Of a DNA stretch of 64,000 nucleotides, positions 8,843-20,732 are shown in pieces. Each line of letters opens with the position of its first letter. Positions within the stretch are counted from its first letter, which is position 1. Below the pieces are notes generated by a model, which had not been told where the DNA came from, did no database searches, and saw nothing but the letters and a program-made list of their open reading frames with translations. A program made the translations under genes and the position numbers. This DNA comes from Pelagibacterium luteolum (GTDB lineage: Bacteria; Pseudomonadota; Alphaproteobacteria; Rhizobiales; Devosiaceae): positions 1-64,000 of the forward strand of contig NZ_FNCS01000006.1 in assembly GCF_900100665.1 (NCBI RefSeq), given 5' to 3'.

Positions 8843-10797
8843 CCCAGAAGTCCCCCTGAGGCGATGGCCCAGGTGATAAGTGCCGCAACGCCGATCAACA
8901 TGGCGAAGGCATAGTGATAGAGATAGCCCGATTGCAGCCGAGTGACGTAGCCCGTCACCTGCCGCACACGGCGTCCAAGACCTTCGACCAGCGTCTGGTC
9001 GATCAGCCAGTCATCAAAGCCCTTCCAGAGAGCGGTCCCGACCCAGCGCGCAGGCCGCACGAAGATGCGGTCGTAGAGCTCGTCGAAATACCACTTGTTC
9101 AAGAGGAACTGATAGAGACCGCGATGCTCTTCGGCCAATTGCTTGGGCGCCGACGGATTGCGAATGTACATGTACCAGGCGGCGATGAAGCCGAGGATCA
9201 TGGCGATCGTCGCCGACCATTTGACCAGCGTCGGGACGTGGTGCGCCTCATCGATGATTGCGGCATCTACCACGATCGAACCGTGGAAGAAGTGCTCGAC
9301 ATGTTCGGCATGGCCGAAGAAGACGTCATAGAACACCACACCGGCCAAGACCGCGCCCGCGGCCAGCACATAAAGCGGGATCATCATCACGTTCGGGCTC
9401 TCATGAGCATGATCGAAGGTGTGATGGTCAGCACGGGTCGGGCCGTGGAAGGTGAGGTGGATAAGCCGCCAGGAATAGAAGCTCGTGAACAGCGCGGCAG
9501 TCACCAGCATCCAGAAGGAAAAGGAGCCCGCCGTTCCGCCAAAGGCATACGCTGCCTCAACGATGGCGTCCTTGGAAAAGAAGCCCGCAAAGCCGAATGA
9601 AGTACCGGGAATACCAACCCCGGTCAGGGCAAGCGTGCCGATTAGCATCATGGCGTAGGTCAGCGGCACCTTTTTGCGGATTCCGCCCATATTGCGCATG
9701 TCCTGCTCATGGTGCATCGCATGGATGACCGACCCGGCCCCAAGGAACAACAGTGCCTTGAAGAACGCGTGGGTGAACAGGTGGAAGACACCTGCAGAAT
9801 AAGCCCCTACCCCGAGCGCCACGAACATGTAGCCGAGCTGGGACATCGTGGAATAGGCGATGACGCGCTTAATGTCGTTCTGCACCAGACCGATCGTTGC
9901 CGCGCAGAAGGCCGTGATGGCGCCGATATAGATGATGAACAGCGTCGCCGCTTCGCTCAATTCGAACATCGGCGACAGGCGCGCAACCATGAAGACGCCC
10001 GCCGTGACCATTGTTGCAGCATGGATGAGCGCGGAGACCGGTGTCGGGCCCTCCATGGCGTCAGGCAGCCATGTGTGAAGCAGGAACTGCGCCGACTTGC
10101 CCATGGCACCCATGAACAGCAGCAGGCAGATGACTGTCATCGCATGCGCTTCCCACCACAGGAAGGAAATCGTTGCATCTGCAAAGCCTGGAAGCGCAGC
10201 GAACGTCGCGTCGAAATCGAGCGTGCCGAGCAGGAAGAACGCCCCGAAAATGCCGAGCGCGAAGCCGAAGTCACCGACACGGTTGACAACGAACGCCTTC
10301 ATGGCAGCGGCGCGGGCGGATTCCTTTTTGTACCAGAAGCCGATCAGCAGATAGGACGCGAGCCCCACGCCCTCCCAGCCGAAGAACATCTGAACGAAGT
10401 TATCGGCGGTCACCAGCATCAGCATGGCGAAGGTGAAGAGCGAGAGATAGGCGAAGAAGCGCGCGCGATGCGGATCTTCGTGCATGTAGCCGATCGAATA
10501 GAGATGAACGAGCGAGGAGACCGTGTTGACCACGACCAGCATGATCGCCGTCAGCGTATCGACGCGCAGCACCCAATCGAGCTGGAGATCACCGGAGTGG
10601 ATCCACTCCATGACGGTGACCTTGTAAGCTTCGCCATCGCCCAGAAAGAACGGGATAAAGACGATCCAGGAGAGGACCGCCGCAGCAATCAGCATCGACG
10701 TCGTCAGGATTTCCGCGGGCTTGTGACCGATGACGCGGCCAAAAAGGCCGGCCACCAGCGCGCCGATCAGCGGCAGGAAGACAATTGCCTGGATCAT
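8839..10797 (-). CDS. nuoL: NADH-quinone oxidoreductase subunit L
   Basis: A 652-residue subunit, the most distal proton channel of complex I. Key family segments are [19 protein letters not shown] (helix-5 Glu), [32 protein letters not shown] (Lys and proton half-channel) and [15 protein letters not shown]. The C-terminus contains the extended segment that forms the long lateral helix lying along NuoM and NuoN. It starts seven bases after the nuoK stop. Confidence 0.97.
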   Translation of the reverse strand: MIQAIVFLPLIGALVAGLFGRVIGHKPAEILTTSMLIAAAVLSWIVFIPFFLGDGEAYKVTVMEWIHSGDLQLDWVLRVDTLTAIMLVVVNTVSSLVHLYSIGYMHEDPHRARFFAYLSLFTFAMLMLVTADNFVQMFFGWEGVGLASYLLIGFWYKKESARAAAMKAFVVNRVGDFGFALGIFGAFFLLGTLDFDATFAALPGFADATISFLWWEAHAMTVICLLLFMGAMGKSAQFLLHTWLPDAMEGPTPVSALIHAATMVTAGVFMVARLSPMFELSEAATLFIIYIGAITAFCAATIGLVQNDIKRVIAYSTMSQLGYMFVALGVGAYSAGVFHLFTHAFFKALLFLGAGSVIHAMHHEQDMRNMGGIRKKVPLTYAMMLIGTLALTGVGIPGTSFGFAGFFSKDAIVEAAYAFGGTAGSFSFWMLVTAALFTSFYSWRLIHLTFHGPTRADHHTFDHAHESPNVMMIPLYVLAAGAVLAGVVFYDVFFGHAEHVEHFFHGSIVVDAAIIDEAHHVPTLVKWSATIAMILGFIAAWYMYIRNPSAPKQLAEEHRGLYQFLLNKWYFDELYDRIFVRPARWVGTALWKGFDDWLIDQTLVEGLGRRVRQVTGYVTRLQSGYLYHYAFAMLIGVAALITWAIASGGLLG

Positions 10798-10804
10798 GGC
10801 TGCC

Positions 10805-11122
10805 CTAGCCCTTCATCATGTTGACGTCGTCGACCGCAATCGACCCACGATTGCGGAAGAAGACCACGAGGATCGCCAATCCGATTGCCGCTTCGGCGGC
10901 GGCAACGGTCAGGATCAACAGCGCAAAGACCTGGCCGACCAAATCGCCAAGATGCGCGGAGAACGCCACAAGGTTGATGTTGACCGCGAGCAGGATGAGC
11001 TCGATCGACATCAGGATGACGATGATGTTCTTGCGATTGAGAAAAATCCCGAACACACCGATGGTGAACAGAATGGCTGCTACGGTCAGGAAGTGACCGA
11101 GCCCGATTACCGGTGTCATCAT
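10805..11122 (-). CDS. nuoK: NADH-quinone oxidoreductase subunit K
   Basis: A 105-residue, three-helix membrane subunit (NDUFS/ND4L homologue). The conserved glutamates needed for proton transfer are in [16 protein letters not shown] (about residue 41) and [15 protein letters not shown] (about residue 77). Two ATG codons are adjacent; the first, at 11122, is preceded by GGGGG six bases upstream and is taken as the start. A longer open frame upstream (to 11287) runs inside nuoJ and is not used. Confidence 0.95.
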   Translation of the reverse strand: MMTPVIGLGHFLTVAAILFTIGVFGIFLNRKNIIVILMSIELILLAVNINLVAFSAHLGDLVGQVFALLILTVAAAEAAIGLAILVVFFRNRGSIAVDDVNMMKG

Positions 11123-11130
11123 AATCCCCC

Positions 11131-11739
11131 TTACAGCCCTTTTCCGCTCTTGACCTTGACGATCTCGAGCCCTGTTTCCTTGGTCCGCCCGACCTGTGCA
11201 GCAATGTCCTGACGCTTGACGTTCGGCTTGTGACGCAGGGTGAGCACAATCGCGCCGATCATGGCCACCAGCAGCACCAGGCCGCACGCCTGGAACAGAT
11301 AGATGTAATTTGTGTAGAGCACCTGCCCGAGTGCGCGCGTGTTGTCGATGCCGTCATTGATCGGCAGTGCACCTGAACCGGCAACCTCTGGAACGAGCCA
11401 CGCCGAGCCGGCTACCAGCAGAAGTTCAAGCAAGAGGATGATGCCGACCACGATACCGATCGGCGCGTATTGCAGCATGCCCTGACGCAGTTCGCGGAAA
11501 TCGACGTCGAGCATCATGACGACGAAGAGGAACAGCACGGCGACAGCGCCGACATAGACTACGATCAGGATCATCGCCAGAAATTCGGCGCCGGCCAGCA
11601 TGAAGATACCGGCTGCGTTGACGAAGGCCAAAATCAGGAACAGCACCGAATGGACCGGATTTCGCGATGAAATCACCATGATCGCCGAGGCGATCACGAT
11701 CCCTGAGAACAGGTAGAAGAAAAACAGCGGCAAGGTCAC
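11131..11739 (-). CDS. nuoJ: NADH-quinone oxidoreductase subunit J
   Basis: A 202-residue membrane subunit (ND6 homologue) with five predicted helices. The segment [31 protein letters not shown] contains the pi-bulge tyrosine/glycine region ([10 protein letters not shown]) that is a hallmark of NuoJ and couples quinone chemistry to the pump. The C-terminal tail of about 40 residues is charged and probably cytoplasmic. It lies nine bases downstream of nuoI. Confidence 0.96.
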   Translation of the reverse strand: MTLPLFFFYLFSGIVIASAIMVISSRNPVHSVLFLILAFVNAAGIFMLAGAEFLAMILIVVYVGAVAVLFLFVVMMLDVDFRELRQGMLQYAPIGIVVGIILLLELLLVAGSAWLVPEVAGSGALPINDGIDNTRALGQVLYTNYIYLFQACGLVLLVAMIGAIVLTLRHKPNVKRQDIAAQVGRTKETGLEIVKVKSGKGL

Positions 11740-11748
11740 CTGTCGCTC

Positions 11749-12237
11749 CTAACGGTACGGTGCATCAAGGGCGATATTGGCAGCGAGTTCACGCTCCCAG
11801 CGATCGCCATTGGCCAAGAGACGTTCCTTGGAGAAGTAGAGCTCCTCACGCGTCTCGGTTGCGAATTCGAAATTGGGGCCCTCGACAATAGCATCGACCG
11901 GGCAGGCTTCCTGACAGAAGCCGCAATAGATGCATTTGACCATGTCGATGTCGTAGCGAACCGTGCGACGGGTGCCGTCGTTTTGGCGCGGACCGGCTTC
12001 GATCGTGATCGCCTGAGCGGGGCATATCGCCTCGCAGAGCTTGCAGGCAATGCAGCGCTCTTCGCCATTGGGATAGCGGCGCAGCGCGTGCTCACCACGA
12101 AAGCGTGGGGACACAGGGCCCTTTTCGAACGGATAGTTGATCGTCGGCTTGGGCGCGAAGAAATAGCGCATCGCCAGAAAGAAGGTCGATACGAATTCGC
12201 GGAGCAGAAGCGCGTCGAGAAACCGCAAGGCTTTCAT
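11749..12237 (-). CDS. nuoI: NADH-quinone oxidoreductase subunit I
   Basis: A 162-residue peripheral-arm subunit holding two [4Fe-4S] clusters (N6a and N6b). The two ferredoxin motifs are plain: [12 protein letters not shown] (about 62-73) and [12 protein letters not shown] (about 101-112). The N-terminal [15 protein letters not shown] region is typical of the alphaproteobacterial and mitochondrial TYKY protein. It sits between nuoH and nuoJ in the standard order. Confidence 0.97.
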   Translation of the reverse strand: MKALRFLDALLLREFVSTFFLAMRYFFAPKPTINYPFEKGPVSPRFRGEHALRRYPNGEERCIACKLCEAICPAQAITIEAGPRQNDGTRRTVRYDIDMVKCIYCGFCQEACPVDAIVEGPNFEFATETREELYFSKERLLANGDRWERELAANIALDAPYR

Positions 12238-12248
12238 GGGTTCTCTCC

Positions 12249-13346
12249 TTATGCCACGCCGCCGTGCCAGCCCCAGCCCGTAAGCTGAAGGACGGCAGCG
12301 ACAACGATCACCATGACGAGCGAGATCGGCAGGAACACTTTCCAGCCCAGACGCATCAACTGGTCATAGCGGTAACGGGGAACGAAGGCCTTGACCATGG
12401 CGATCATGAAAAAGACCAGCGAAAGCTTCAAGACAAACCAGACAGCGCCGGGGATCCAGTTAAACGGCGGCAGGTCGATCGGCGCTGTCCAGCCTCCCAG
12501 GAACAGGATGGTAGTGAGAGCGCACATCAGGATGATCGCGACATACTCGCCGAGCATGAACATCATGTAAGGCGTGGAGCCGTATTCCACCATAAAGCCA
12601 GCGACCAGTTCGGACTCAGCTTCCGGCAGATCGAACGGAGGGCGGTTGGTTTCCGCCAATGCCGAGATAAAGAAGATCACGAACATCGGAAACAGCGGCA
12701 GCCAGTACCAGTTCAGGAATGTGAGCCACGGCACGCCGAGCATATGGGCGATGCCGCCCTGCTCCTGCGCCAGAACGATATGGGTCAGGTTCAGCGAACC
12801 CACGCACAGCAGAACGGTGATGATCACAAAGCCGATCGAGACTTCGTAAGACACCATCTGCGCGGCCGAACGCAGCGCGCCCAGGAACGGATATTTCGAA
12901 TTTGACGCCCAACCACCCATGATGATGCCATAGACGCCGAGCGATGAGATCGCGAAGATGTAGAGAATGCCGACATTGATATCAGCCAGCGCCCAGCCCT
13001 CGGCAACCGGCACCACGGCCCAAGCGGACAACGCCAGCAACACCGTCACCAGGGGTGCGAGCAGGTAGACCGCCTTGTCGGCACCTGCCGGGATCACCGG
13101 CTCCTTGAAGACGAACTTCAACAAATCGGCAAAGCTCTGGAACAGGCCGAATGCACCCACGACGTTCGGGCCCCGGCGGATTTGTACCGCCGCCCAGATC
13201 TTGCGGTCCGCCAAGAGGACATAGGCCGTAAAGACCAGAAGCGTCACCAGCAGCAGCAGCGCCTTCCAGACAAACCCGACCATGGTGCCCAGTCCGAGGA
13301 TCGGGGCACCGAAAAGGTAGTCTAGCGCGTAGAAAATCCAGTCCAT
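12249..13346 (-). CDS. nuoH: NADH-quinone oxidoreductase subunit H
   Basis: A 365-residue, eight-helix membrane subunit (ND1 homologue) that forms much of the quinone-access tunnel. Diagnostic stretches are [32 protein letters not shown] (about 51-82) and the acidic quinone-site loop [27 protein letters not shown] (about 230-256). Length is slightly above the bacterial norm through the N-terminus. It begins ten bases after nuoG. Confidence 0.97.
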   Translation of the reverse strand: MDWIFYALDYLFGAPILGLGTMVGFVWKALLLLVTLLVFTAYVLLADRKIWAAVQIRRGPNVVGAFGLFQSFADLLKFVFKEPVIPAGADKAVYLLAPLVTVLLALSAWAVVPVAEGWALADINVGILYIFAISSLGVYGIIMGGWASNSKYPFLGALRSAAQMVSYEVSIGFVIITVLLCVGSLNLTHIVLAQEQGGIAHMLGVPWLTFLNWYWLPLFPMFVIFFISALAETNRPPFDLPEAESELVAGFMVEYGSTPYMMFMLGEYVAIILMCALTTILFLGGWTAPIDLPPFNWIPGAVWFVLKLSLVFFMIAMVKAFVPRYRYDQLMRLGWKVFLPISLVMVIVVAAVLQLTGWGWHGGVA

Positions 13347-13355
13347 ATCGCTGCC

Positions 13356-15449
13356 TTACTCTGCGGCCTGTTTCAGACCCGACATAAGCTGCGAACATTC
13401 GGCCATGACGGCTGATGCGCGCGCTATCGGGTTCGTGAGGTAGAAATCGCCAACTGGAGAGATCAGCGAATAGGTCTTCTTGGGTGCCGCAGCGTTCGCC
13501 AGAGCCGATACATCGGAAGGCTTACCCGATGCAATGGTGTCGAGCTGTGCCAGATGGGGGAAATCCCCATAAAGCTTGGCGCGGAGGGCATTCAGCGAGT
13601 CAAATGGCAGGGTATGGCCCAAAACGGCCGACAGGGCACGGAGGATGGCCCAGTCTTCCTTGGCCTCGCCCGGCGCGAAGACCGCGCGAGTGGTCATCTG
13701 CACGCGCCCTTCGGTGTTGACGTAGGTCGCCGACTTTTCGGTGTAAGTCGCCGCCGGCAGGATGATGTCCGCGCGATGCGCACCGGCGTCCCCATGCGTG
13801 CCGATATAGATGACCTTTGTTCCGCCCAATCCGGCCATGTCGATCTCGTCGGCGCCGAGAACGAACAGGACGTCGAGCTTGCCCGCTCCTGCGGCCTTGA
13901 CCATGCCGGCCGTATCCAGACCACCCCGGCCCGGTACAAAGCCGATGTCGAGTGCGCCCACCCGCGATGCGGCGTTGTGCAGCACGGCAAAGCCGGTCCA
14001 CTCATCGCTCAGCGCGCCATTCGCTTTGGCAATCTGGGCAGCCAGGGCCAACACGTCCTTGCCGGACGCTCCCGTCACGGCACCCTCGCCGACGATCACC
14101 AGCGGGCGCTGCGCCTTGGAGAACACTTCAGCGAAATCGCCACGACCACCAGCCAGATCAACCAATGAATCAATACCGGCGCCAAGATGCGCATAGTCGT
14201 AAGTGAGATCAGCAGCTTCACCGATCAATCCGACTGCGACCTTGCCGGTGCGCCATGCCTTGCGGATGCGTGCATTGACGAGGGCTGCCTCGCGACGTGG
14301 ATTGGCGCCGATGATCAGGATAGCATCGGCCTGTTCGATCCCGGCGATAGTGGGATTGAAGATATAGGAGCCCCTGCCCTTTTTGGGATCGAGCGCCGAG
14401 CCTGCAGGACGCGCGTCGATGTTTGACGACCCGATCGCCGTCATCAGCGCCTTGAGGGCGTACATTTCTTCGACACCGGCCAGATCACCAGCGATAGCGC
14501 CGATACGGCTCGGCTCCACGCTCTTGACGGCGTCCGCGACCGCTGCAAATGCCTCTGCCCAGCTCGTCGCCTGGAGCTTGGCGCCCTTCTTCACATAGGG
14601 GCGATCGAGCCGCTGGGTGCGCAGGCCGTCCCAGACAAACCGGGTCTTGTCGGAAATCCACTCTTCGTTGATGCCTTCGTGGATGCGCGGGAGAATGCGC
14701 ATCACTTCGCGACCACGCGCATCGACGCGAATGTTGGAGCCGACGGCGTCCATGACGTCGATGGACTCAGTCTTGCTCAATTCCCACGGACGCGCCTGGA
14801 AAGCATAAGGCTTTGATGTCAGCGCACCGACCGGGCAGAGATCGATCACATTGCCCTGCAGCTCGCTGGTCATCGAGCGCTCGAGATAGGATGTGATTTC
14901 AGCGTCTTCACCACGACCGATCAGGCCGAGTTCGGAAACGCCGGCTACTTCGGTCGTAAACCGCACGCAGCGGGTGCAGTGGATGCACCGGTTCATGATG
15001 GTCTTGACGAGCGGCCCGATGTGCTTGTTCTCGACGGCGCGCTTGTTTTCCCAATAGCGCGACGTGTCCACGCCATAGGCCATCGCCTGATCCTGCAGAT
15101 CGCACTCGCCGCCCTGATCGCATATCGGGCAATCGAGCGGATGGTTGATCAGCAGGAACTCCATCACGCCCTCGCGGGCCTTCTTGACCATCGGCGTGTT
15201 GGTAAACATTTCAGGCGCTTCGCCGTTCGGGCCGGGGCGCAGATCGCGCACGCTCATGGCGCAGCTTGCCTGAGGCTTGGGCGGTCCGCCCTTCACTTCA
15301 ACGAGGCACATGCGGCAATTGCCTGCTACGGACAGCCGCTCATGATAACAAAAGCGGGGAATTTCAGCGCCCGCTGCTTCGGCAGCCTGCATGAGTGTGA
15401 AGTGATCGGGAACTTCGATCAGTTCGCCATCGACCTTGAGTTGCGCCAT
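13356..15449 (-). CDS. nuoG: NADH-quinone oxidoreductase subunit G
   Basis: A 697-residue iron-sulfur subunit of the peripheral arm. The N-terminal [2Fe-2S] ligands are in [15 protein letters not shown] (N1b), the unusual N3 cluster segment [18 protein letters not shown] is at about 103-120, and the CIHCTRC...C motif of N4/N5 follows near 154. The remainder is a molybdopterin-oxidoreductase-like domain that is catalytically inert in complex I. The size matches the mitochondrial 75-kDa protein more than the longer Escherichia coli NuoG. Confidence 0.97.
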   Translation of the reverse strand: MAQLKVDGELIEVPDHFTLMQAAEAAGAEIPRFCYHERLSVAGNCRMCLVEVKGGPPKPQASCAMSVRDLRPGPNGEAPEMFTNTPMVKKAREGVMEFLLINHPLDCPICDQGGECDLQDQAMAYGVDTSRYWENKRAVENKHIGPLVKTIMNRCIHCTRCVRFTTEVAGVSELGLIGRGEDAEITSYLERSMTSELQGNVIDLCPVGALTSKPYAFQARPWELSKTESIDVMDAVGSNIRVDARGREVMRILPRIHEGINEEWISDKTRFVWDGLRTQRLDRPYVKKGAKLQATSWAEAFAAVADAVKSVEPSRIGAIAGDLAGVEEMYALKALMTAIGSSNIDARPAGSALDPKKGRGSYIFNPTIAGIEQADAILIIGANPRREAALVNARIRKAWRTGKVAVGLIGEAADLTYDYAHLGAGIDSLVDLAGGRGDFAEVFSKAQRPLVIVGEGAVTGASGKDVLALAAQIAKANGALSDEWTGFAVLHNAASRVGALDIGFVPGRGGLDTAGMVKAAGAGKLDVLFVLGADEIDMAGLGGTKVIYIGTHGDAGAHRADIILPAATYTEKSATYVNTEGRVQMTTRAVFAPGEAKEDWAILRALSAVLGHTLPFDSLNALRAKLYGDFPHLAQLDTIASGKPSDVSALANAAAPKKTYSLISPVGDFYLTNPIARASAVMAECSQLMSGLKQAAE

Positions 15450-15455
15450 TCGTTC

Positions 15456-16763
15456 TTACTCCGCCGCAACCGACGGCACTGCGCCGTCAGAGGTGGACTT
15501 GTAGGTGTATGCGTCGATCCGCTCTTCGATCACGTGACGGAAGTTCTTGATTAGCCCTTGGATAGGCCAGGCCGCAGCATCGCCAAGTGCACAGATCGTG
15601 TGGCCCTCGACCTGCTTGGTCACGGCGAACAGCATGTCGATCTCGCGCTTTTGCGCTTCACCGCGCACCATGCGTTCCATCACCCGCATCATCCAGCCGG
15701 TGCCCTCACGGCACGGCGTACACTGGCCGCAGCTCTCGTGCTTGTAGAAGGCCGAGAGGCGCCAGATGGCCTTGATGATGTCTGTGGACTTGTCCATCAC
15801 GATCACCGCAGCGGTGCCGAGCGACGAGCCGACTTCGCGCAGGCCATCGAAATCCATATGCGCCGTGCGAATTTTTTCGCCCGGGACGCAAGGGACCGAC
15901 GATCCGCCGGGAATGACGGCCAGAAGATTGTCCCAGCCGCCGCGAATGCCGCCGCAATGCTTTTCGATCAGCATTTCGAACGGGATGCCCATCTCTTCTT
16001 CGAAGGTGGCGGGCTGATTGACGTGGCCCGATACGCAGAACAGCTTGGTGCCCGTATTGTTTTCGCGGCCAAGGCCAGCGAACCAAGGTGCACCACGGCG
16101 CAGAATTTCCGGCACGACGGCGATCGACTCAACGTTGTTGACAGTCGTCGGGCAACCATAGAGCCCCATGCCCGCCGGGAATGGCGGCTTCAAACGCGGC
16201 TGGCCCTTCTTGCCCTCGAGCGACTCGAGAAGCGCGGTTTCTTCGCCGCAGATATAGGCGCCGGCACCATGGTGGACGATGATGTCGAAGTCCCAACCAT
16301 GGATGTTGTTCTTGCCGATCAGCCTAGCGTCATAGGCCTGCTGCACGGCAGCTTCCAGACGGTGACGCTCGCGCATAAATTCGCCGCGCACATAGATGTA
16401 AGCTGCGTGCGCGTCCATGGCCCGGCCGGCGATCAGGCATCCTTCGATCAGGTGATGTGGATCGTGGCGCAGGATTTCGCGATCCTTGCACGTACCGGGC
16501 TCGGATTCGTCGGCATTGACGACGAGGTAATGCGGGCGCCCATCATTGACCTTGGGCATGAAAGACCATTTGAGGCCCGTCGAAAAGCCGGCGCCGCCAC
16601 GGCCACGCAGACCCGAAGCCTTCACCTCGTTGGTCAGCCAGTCGCGGCCCTGGTCGAGCAATTCTTTCGTGCCGTTCCACGAGCCGCGGCGCTTTGCGCC
16701 TTCGAGGCCCCAATCGTCCTGGCCGTAAAGATTGGTGAAAATGCGATCCTGATCGGTGAGCAT
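15456..16763 (-). CDS. nuoF: NADH-quinone oxidoreductase subunit F
   Basis: A 435-residue NADH-oxidising subunit that binds FMN and cluster N3. Visible motifs are the NADH-binding [13 protein letters not shown] (about 54-66), the FMN-binding [19 protein letters not shown] (about 167-185) and the [4Fe-4S] ligands [11 protein letters not shown] (about 342-352) with a later Cys in HTICALGD. It is six bases downstream of nuoE, with which it forms the NADH dehydrogenase module. Confidence 0.97.
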   Translation of the reverse strand: MLTDQDRIFTNLYGQDDWGLEGAKRRGSWNGTKELLDQGRDWLTNEVKASGLRGRGGAGFSTGLKWSFMPKVNDGRPHYLVVNADESEPGTCKDREILRHDPHHLIEGCLIAGRAMDAHAAYIYVRGEFMRERHRLEAAVQQAYDARLIGKNNIHGWDFDIIVHHGAGAYICGEETALLESLEGKKGQPRLKPPFPAGMGLYGCPTTVNNVESIAVVPEILRRGAPWFAGLGRENNTGTKLFCVSGHVNQPATFEEEMGIPFEMLIEKHCGGIRGGWDNLLAVIPGGSSVPCVPGEKIRTAHMDFDGLREVGSSLGTAAVIVMDKSTDIIKAIWRLSAFYKHESCGQCTPCREGTGWMMRVMERMVRGEAQKREIDMLFAVTKQVEGHTICALGDAAAWPIQGLIKNFRHVIEERIDAYTYKSTSDGAVPSVAAE

Positions 16764-16769
16764 TTGCGG

Positions 16770-17708
16770 CTACTCCTCGGCCTGGGGCTTTTTCGCCCGA
16801 GATGGCCGGCGTCCGGTTGTCTTGGTCTCTTCGCCCGTTTCGCTGGCGGTCTTTTCAATGGCCGGCGATTCAGCACCCGTCGCGCCTTCGCGCCCTGCTT
16901 GATCAGGCTTGCGGCGTGCTGGACCGGCAGCCTTTTTCTCAGCGCTCTTAGCCTCGGCTTCCGAGACCTTGCCTTCTTCCGAGGGACCCTTGATCGCCGG
17001 GGCCGCCTCTTCGTCGATTTCCTGCTTACGGCCGGGCTTGGTCGCGTCGACGTCGGTTTCGATACGCCCGCCCTTGGCATGACCGCGCGTGGGCTTGGGA
17101 TCTTCCAAAAGCGTCGTTTGCCCCGCGAGAGGTGCCGAGAAACGGCGGCCGTTCTGCGGGCCAGGCTGGATGGTGTCACCCTTGCCGTCGCGGAATGCTA
17201 GGAGAATTTCCTCGAAGCGCTCTGGGGTCAGGTCCTCATATGTGTCGAAGCCGATCGTTACCATCGGTGCGTTCACGCATGCACCGGCGCATTCGACTTC
17301 TTCCCAGCTCAGCGTACCGTCATCATTGAGATGGTGCGCGTCAGGATGAATGTGCTTCTGGCAAACAGCACGGATATCTTCGGCTCCACGCAACATGCAC
17401 GGCGTCGTACCACAAACCTGGATATGGGCCCGCGTACCGACCGGCTGAAGCTGAAACTGCGTATAAAACGTCGCCACTTCCAGAACACGGATATAGGGCA
17501 TGTCGAGCATGTCGGCGATCGTTTCGATCGTCGCACGCGATATCCAGCCGTCCTGTTCCTGCGCCCGCATCAAAAGCGGGATCACCGCCGATTGCTGGCG
17601 CCCGGCCGGGTAAAGGGCAATACGCTTTTGGGCCCAGGCGGCGTTGTCGTTAGAAAACGCAAAGCTCTGCGGCTGGACAGAATCATCTGCAAGGCGACGC
17701 ACGCTCAT
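16770..17708 (-). CDS. nuoE: NADH-quinone oxidoreductase subunit E with long charged C-terminal tail
   Basis: A 312-residue subunit of the NADH module carrying the [2Fe-2S] cluster N1a. The thioredoxin-like core (about 15-175) holds the ligands CGTTPC (a CxxxxC pair near 97-102) and CAGAC (near 138-142). After about residue 190 comes a roughly 120-residue tail rich in Glu, Lys, Ala and Pro with no visible fold. Escherichia coli NuoE has about 166 residues, so the tail nearly doubles the protein. Similar disordered tails are known in relatives. The ATG shares one base with the nuoD stop (TGATG), so translation is probably coupled. Confidence 0.95.
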   Translation of the reverse strand: MSVRRLADDSVQPQSFAFSNDNAAWAQKRIALYPAGRQQSAVIPLLMRAQEQDGWISRATIETIADMLDMPYIRVLEVATFYTQFQLQPVGTRAHIQVCGTTPCMLRGAEDIRAVCQKHIHPDAHHLNDDGTLSWEEVECAGACVNAPMVTIGFDTYEDLTPERFEEILLAFRDGKGDTIQPGPQNGRRFSAPLAGQTTLLEDPKPTRGHAKGGRIETDVDATKPGRKQEIDEEAAPAIKGPSEEGKVSEAEAKSAEKKAAGPARRKPDQAGREGATGAESPAIEKTASETGEETKTTGRRPSRAKKPQAEE

Positions 17709-18898
17709 CAGCGATCAACCTCTCCGAACACGATGTCGAGGGAGCCCAGAATGGCCGAAACGTCGGCCAGAAGGTGCCCGCGACAGAGAAAATCCATGGC
17801 CTGAAGATGCGCGAACCCGGGGGCGCGGATCTTGCAGCGATACGGCTTGTTGGTGCCATCAGAAACCAGATAGACGCCGAACTCGCCCTTGGGCGCTTCG
17901 ACAGCGGCGTACACTTCGCCCTCAGGCACCCGATAGCCTTCGGTGTAGAGCTTGAAATGGTGGATCAGCGCTTCCATGGAGCGCTTCATCTCTCCGCGCT
18001 TGGGCGGAACGACCTTGCCGTCCATCGTCGAGACGGGTCCCTGCCCTTCAGGCGAATTGAGCAGATCGACGCACTGGCGCATGAGCGAATTGGACTGACG
18101 CATCTCTTCCATGCGAATGAGATAGCGGTCGTAGCAATCGCCGTTCTTGCCGACGGGGATATCGAAATCCAATCGGTCGTAGCACTCATAAGGCTGCGAC
18201 TTGCGCAAATCCCAGGCCGCACCAGAGCCACGCACCATCACACCGGAGAAGCCCCAGGCCCACGCGTCTTCGAGCGAAACCGTCGCGATATCGACGTTGC
18301 GCTGCTTGAAGATGCGGTTCCCGGTGATGAGCTGATCGAGATCATCGAGCGCCTTGGGGAAGGTCTCGGTGAATTTCGCGATATCGTCGATGAGGTCTTG
18401 AGGCAGGTCCTGGTGGACACCGCCGGGCCGGATATAGGCCGCGTGCATGCGCGAGCCGGAAGCACGCTCATAAAAAACCATAAGCTGTTCGCGCTGCTCG
18501 AAGCCCCAGAGCGGCGGCGTCAGCGCGCCAACGTCCAGCGCCTGTGTCGTGACATTGAGCATGTGCGACAGGATGCGGCCGATTTCCGAGTACAGTACGC
18601 GGATCAACTGGCCACGAAACGGAACTTCGATACCGAGCAGGCGCTCGACGGCCATCGAGAACGCGTGCTCTTGGTTCATCGGCGCCACGTAGTCGAGACG
18701 ATCGAAATAGGGCAGCGCTTGCAGATAAGTCTTGGCTTCGATCAGCTTTTCAGTTCCGCGATGGAGCAGACCCACATGGGGATCGACGCGCTCCACGACT
18801 TCACCGTCAAGTTCGAGCACCAGACGCAAAACACCGTGAGCCGCAGGGTGTTGCGGCCCGAAGTTGATGTTGAATGTACGAACGTCGTGCTCGGTCAT
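17708..18898 (-). CDS. nuoD: NADH-quinone oxidoreductase subunit D
   Basis: A 396-residue subunit (49-kDa homologue) that forms the quinone-reduction site with NuoB. It is related to the large subunit of NiFe hydrogenases but lacks the nickel ligands. Signatures are [22 protein letters not shown] near the N-terminus with the quinone-site His, [12 protein letters not shown], and the C-terminal DIVFGEVDR. The ATG at 18898 overlaps the nuoC stop by four bases (ATGA). A longer frame to 18946 would start inside nuoC and is rejected. NuoC and NuoD are separate here, unlike the fused form of Escherichia coli. Confidence 0.97.
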   Translation of the reverse strand: MTEHDVRTFNINFGPQHPAAHGVLRLVLELDGEVVERVDPHVGLLHRGTEKLIEAKTYLQALPYFDRLDYVAPMNQEHAFSMAVERLLGIEVPFRGQLIRVLYSEIGRILSHMLNVTTQALDVGALTPPLWGFEQREQLMVFYERASGSRMHAAYIRPGGVHQDLPQDLIDDIAKFTETFPKALDDLDQLITGNRIFKQRNVDIATVSLEDAWAWGFSGVMVRGSGAAWDLRKSQPYECYDRLDFDIPVGKNGDCYDRYLIRMEEMRQSNSLMRQCVDLLNSPEGQGPVSTMDGKVVPPKRGEMKRSMEALIHHFKLYTEGYRVPEGEVYAAVEAPKGEFGVYLVSDGTNKPYRCKIRAPGFAHLQAMDFLCRGHLLADVSAILGSLDIVFGEVDR

Positions 18899-19497
18899 TG
18901 CTTGGCCTTCTCGTCGCCGGGCAGCACGTAGTCTGTGCCTTCCCAAGGCGAAAGGTAATCGAAATTCCGAAATTCCTGCGCGAGCTTTACGGGTTCATAG
19001 ACCACGCGGCGACGCTCTTCGTCGTAGCGCACTTCAACAAAGCCGGTCAGCGGGAAATCCTTGCGCAGCGGATGTCCATCGAACCCGTAGTCGGTGAGGA
19101 TGCGGCGAAGATCGTGGTGGCCCGAGAACATGATGCCGTAGAGATCATAGGCCTCACGCTCGAACCAATCGGCGCCCGGATAGACGCCGGTGATCGATGG
19201 CACGGGGGAGAACTCGTCCGTAACGATCCGAACGCGAATGCGCGTGTTCTGGTATGGGCTCAGCAGATGATAGACGACATCGAAGCGCTGGGCCCGCTCC
19301 GGATAATCAACGCCGCACACGTCGATGAACGACGCAAACTGGCAACGCGGATCGTCGCGCAGGGTACGCATCACCGTCACGATCGCTTCGGCCCTGGCCT
19401 CGAGCGTCAGCTCGCCATAGGCGACCGAATACCCATCAAGGGCCTCGCCGAGCTTGAGCGATACATACTCGCCGAGTTCTGAAAGAGCATCTTCCAT
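18895..19497 (-). CDS. nuoC: NADH-quinone oxidoreductase subunit C
   Basis: A 200-residue peripheral-arm subunit (30-kDa homologue). The family signature is the segment [41 protein letters not shown] at about 131-171. It scaffolds NuoD and NuoB and carries no cofactor. The stop overlaps the nuoD start. Confidence 0.97.
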   Translation of the reverse strand: MEDALSELGEYVSLKLGEALDGYSVAYGELTLEARAEAIVTVMRTLRDDPRCQFASFIDVCGVDYPERAQRFDVVYHLLSPYQNTRIRVRIVTDEFSPVPSITGVYPGADWFEREAYDLYGIMFSGHHDLRRILTDYGFDGHPLRKDFPLTGFVEVRYDEERRRVVYEPVKLAQEFRNFDYLSPWEGTDYVLPGDEKAKQ

Positions 19498-19506
19498 CGA
19501 TTGGCC

Positions 19507-20082
19507 TTATCGCTCGATCGTTCCGGTACGCCGGATTTTCTTTTGCAGCAAAAGCACGCCATAGAGCAGTGCTTCAGCAGTCGGAGGGCAGCCGGGGACA
19601 TAGATATCCACCGGAACGATACGATCGCAGCCGCGCACGACCGAATAGGAATAGTGGTAATAGCCGCCGCCATTGGCGCAACTTCCCATCGAGATGACGT
19701 AGCGTGGCTCCGGCATCTGGTCGTAGACCTTGCGCAGCGCCGGAGCCATCTTGTTGGTCAGCGTGCCGGCAACGATCATTACGTCAGACTGGCGCGGTGA
19801 CGCACGCGGCGCGAAACCGAAGCGCTCGCAATCGTAGCGCGGCATGGACATCTGCATCATTTCGACGGCGCAGCACGCAAGGCCAAACGTCATCCACATC
19901 AATGAACCCGTACGAGCCCAGTTGATCAGTTCGTCGGTCGAGGTGACGAGGAAGCCTTTATCGGCGAGCTCGTTGTTGATCTCGACATAATAAGGGTCGG
20001 TCGCGCCCACCAATTGATTGGTCGCGGGATCGATTAAACCACGAGGACGCGGTGCGACGAGGGTTGTATCGCTCAATCCCAT
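19507..20082 (-). CDS. nuoB: NADH-quinone oxidoreductase subunit B
   Basis: A 191-residue subunit (PSST homologue) binding the terminal [4Fe-4S] cluster N2. Ligands are visible in [11 protein letters not shown] (adjacent cysteines), the later [19 protein letters not shown] and [14 protein letters not shown]. The start lies inside the end of nuoA (10-base overlap), so the two are translationally linked. Confidence 0.97.
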   Translation of the reverse strand: MGLSDTTLVAPRPRGLIDPATNQLVGATDPYYVEINNELADKGFLVTSTDELINWARTGSLMWMTFGLACCAVEMMQMSMPRYDCERFGFAPRASPRQSDVMIVAGTLTNKMAPALRKVYDQMPEPRYVISMGSCANGGGYYHYSYSVVRGCDRIVPVDIYVPGCPPTAEALLYGVLLLQKKIRRTGTIER

Positions 20083-20438
20083 TCAAGTGCTCCCTTGCGC
20101 CATTCATAGATGAAGCCAATGGTCAGGATGCCGAGGAATATCATCATCGACCAGAAGCCATACCAACCCACATCGCCAAAGGCGACAGCCCAGGGAAAGA
20201 GAAAGGCCACTTCCAGATCGAAGATGATGAACAGGATCGCGACGAGATAGAAGCGAACGTCGAACTTCATGCGGGCATCGTCGAATGCCTCGAAGCCACA
20301 TTCGTAGGCCGAAACTTTTTCAGGGTCGGGCTTTTTGACCGCGATCAGGAAAGGCGCAACCAGAAGCGCCAGACCGATGACACCGGCCAGCCCCACAAAA
20401 ATCAAAATCGGCAGGTATTCGCTGAGCAGTTCGTTCAT
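20073..20438 (-). CDS. nuoA: NADH-quinone oxidoreductase subunit A
   Basis: A 121-residue, three-helix membrane subunit (ND3 homologue) and first gene of the nuo operon. The loop [44 protein letters not shown] is diagnostic; it includes the Cys of the ND3 loop near the quinone site. The ATG at 20438 fits the family start. A longer open frame to 20510 would add unconserved residues. Confidence 0.96.
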   Translation of the reverse strand: MNELLSEYLPILIFVGLAGVIGLALLVAPFLIAVKKPDPEKVSAYECGFEAFDDARMKFDVRFYLVAILFIIFDLEVAFLFPWAVAFGDVGWYGFWSMMIFLGILTIGFIYEWRKGALEWD

Positions 20439-20732
20439 TAGACAGCCAAGCCTTGTAAAGCGTCCGGCGGGGAACCGGATCAAAGGACTCGCGCGCTGCG
20501 CAGCCCCCAAGAATTTGGACAGGGCTTAACGCACCCCCTATGCGGTTTCAAGGGGGGATAAATTTGACCGCCTTCGTCATATTATAAGGCGAAACAATTC
20601 GCCCCTGCCCTCGGAGCGAAAACTCCCCGCTCACCGCTGATTTCGGCACGCAAAGCTAACCAAATCCGCGCCACCCTCGACGCTGGGATACTAGGCAGGC
20701 CAACAATTGCGCGTGATCGAACGCAAGCTCGC
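20439..20732. promoter_or_regulatory. Upstream region of the nuo operon
   Basis: About 290 bases separate nuoA from the outer-membrane protein gene, which is on the same strand. No gene is visible. It must hold the main nuo promoter and the end of the upstream transcript. A 6-bp stem (CCCCCT at 20534-20539 with AGGGGG at 20551-20556) and an AT-richer stretch (20557-20600) stand out, but I cannot assign -35/-10 boxes with confidence. Confidence 0.4.

Noticed and set aside
15558-17201. A 547-codon plus-strand frame opposite nuoF and nuoE
   Set aside because: Mirror of high-GC codon bias in the nuo genes. No domain is visible and both opposing genes are certain.
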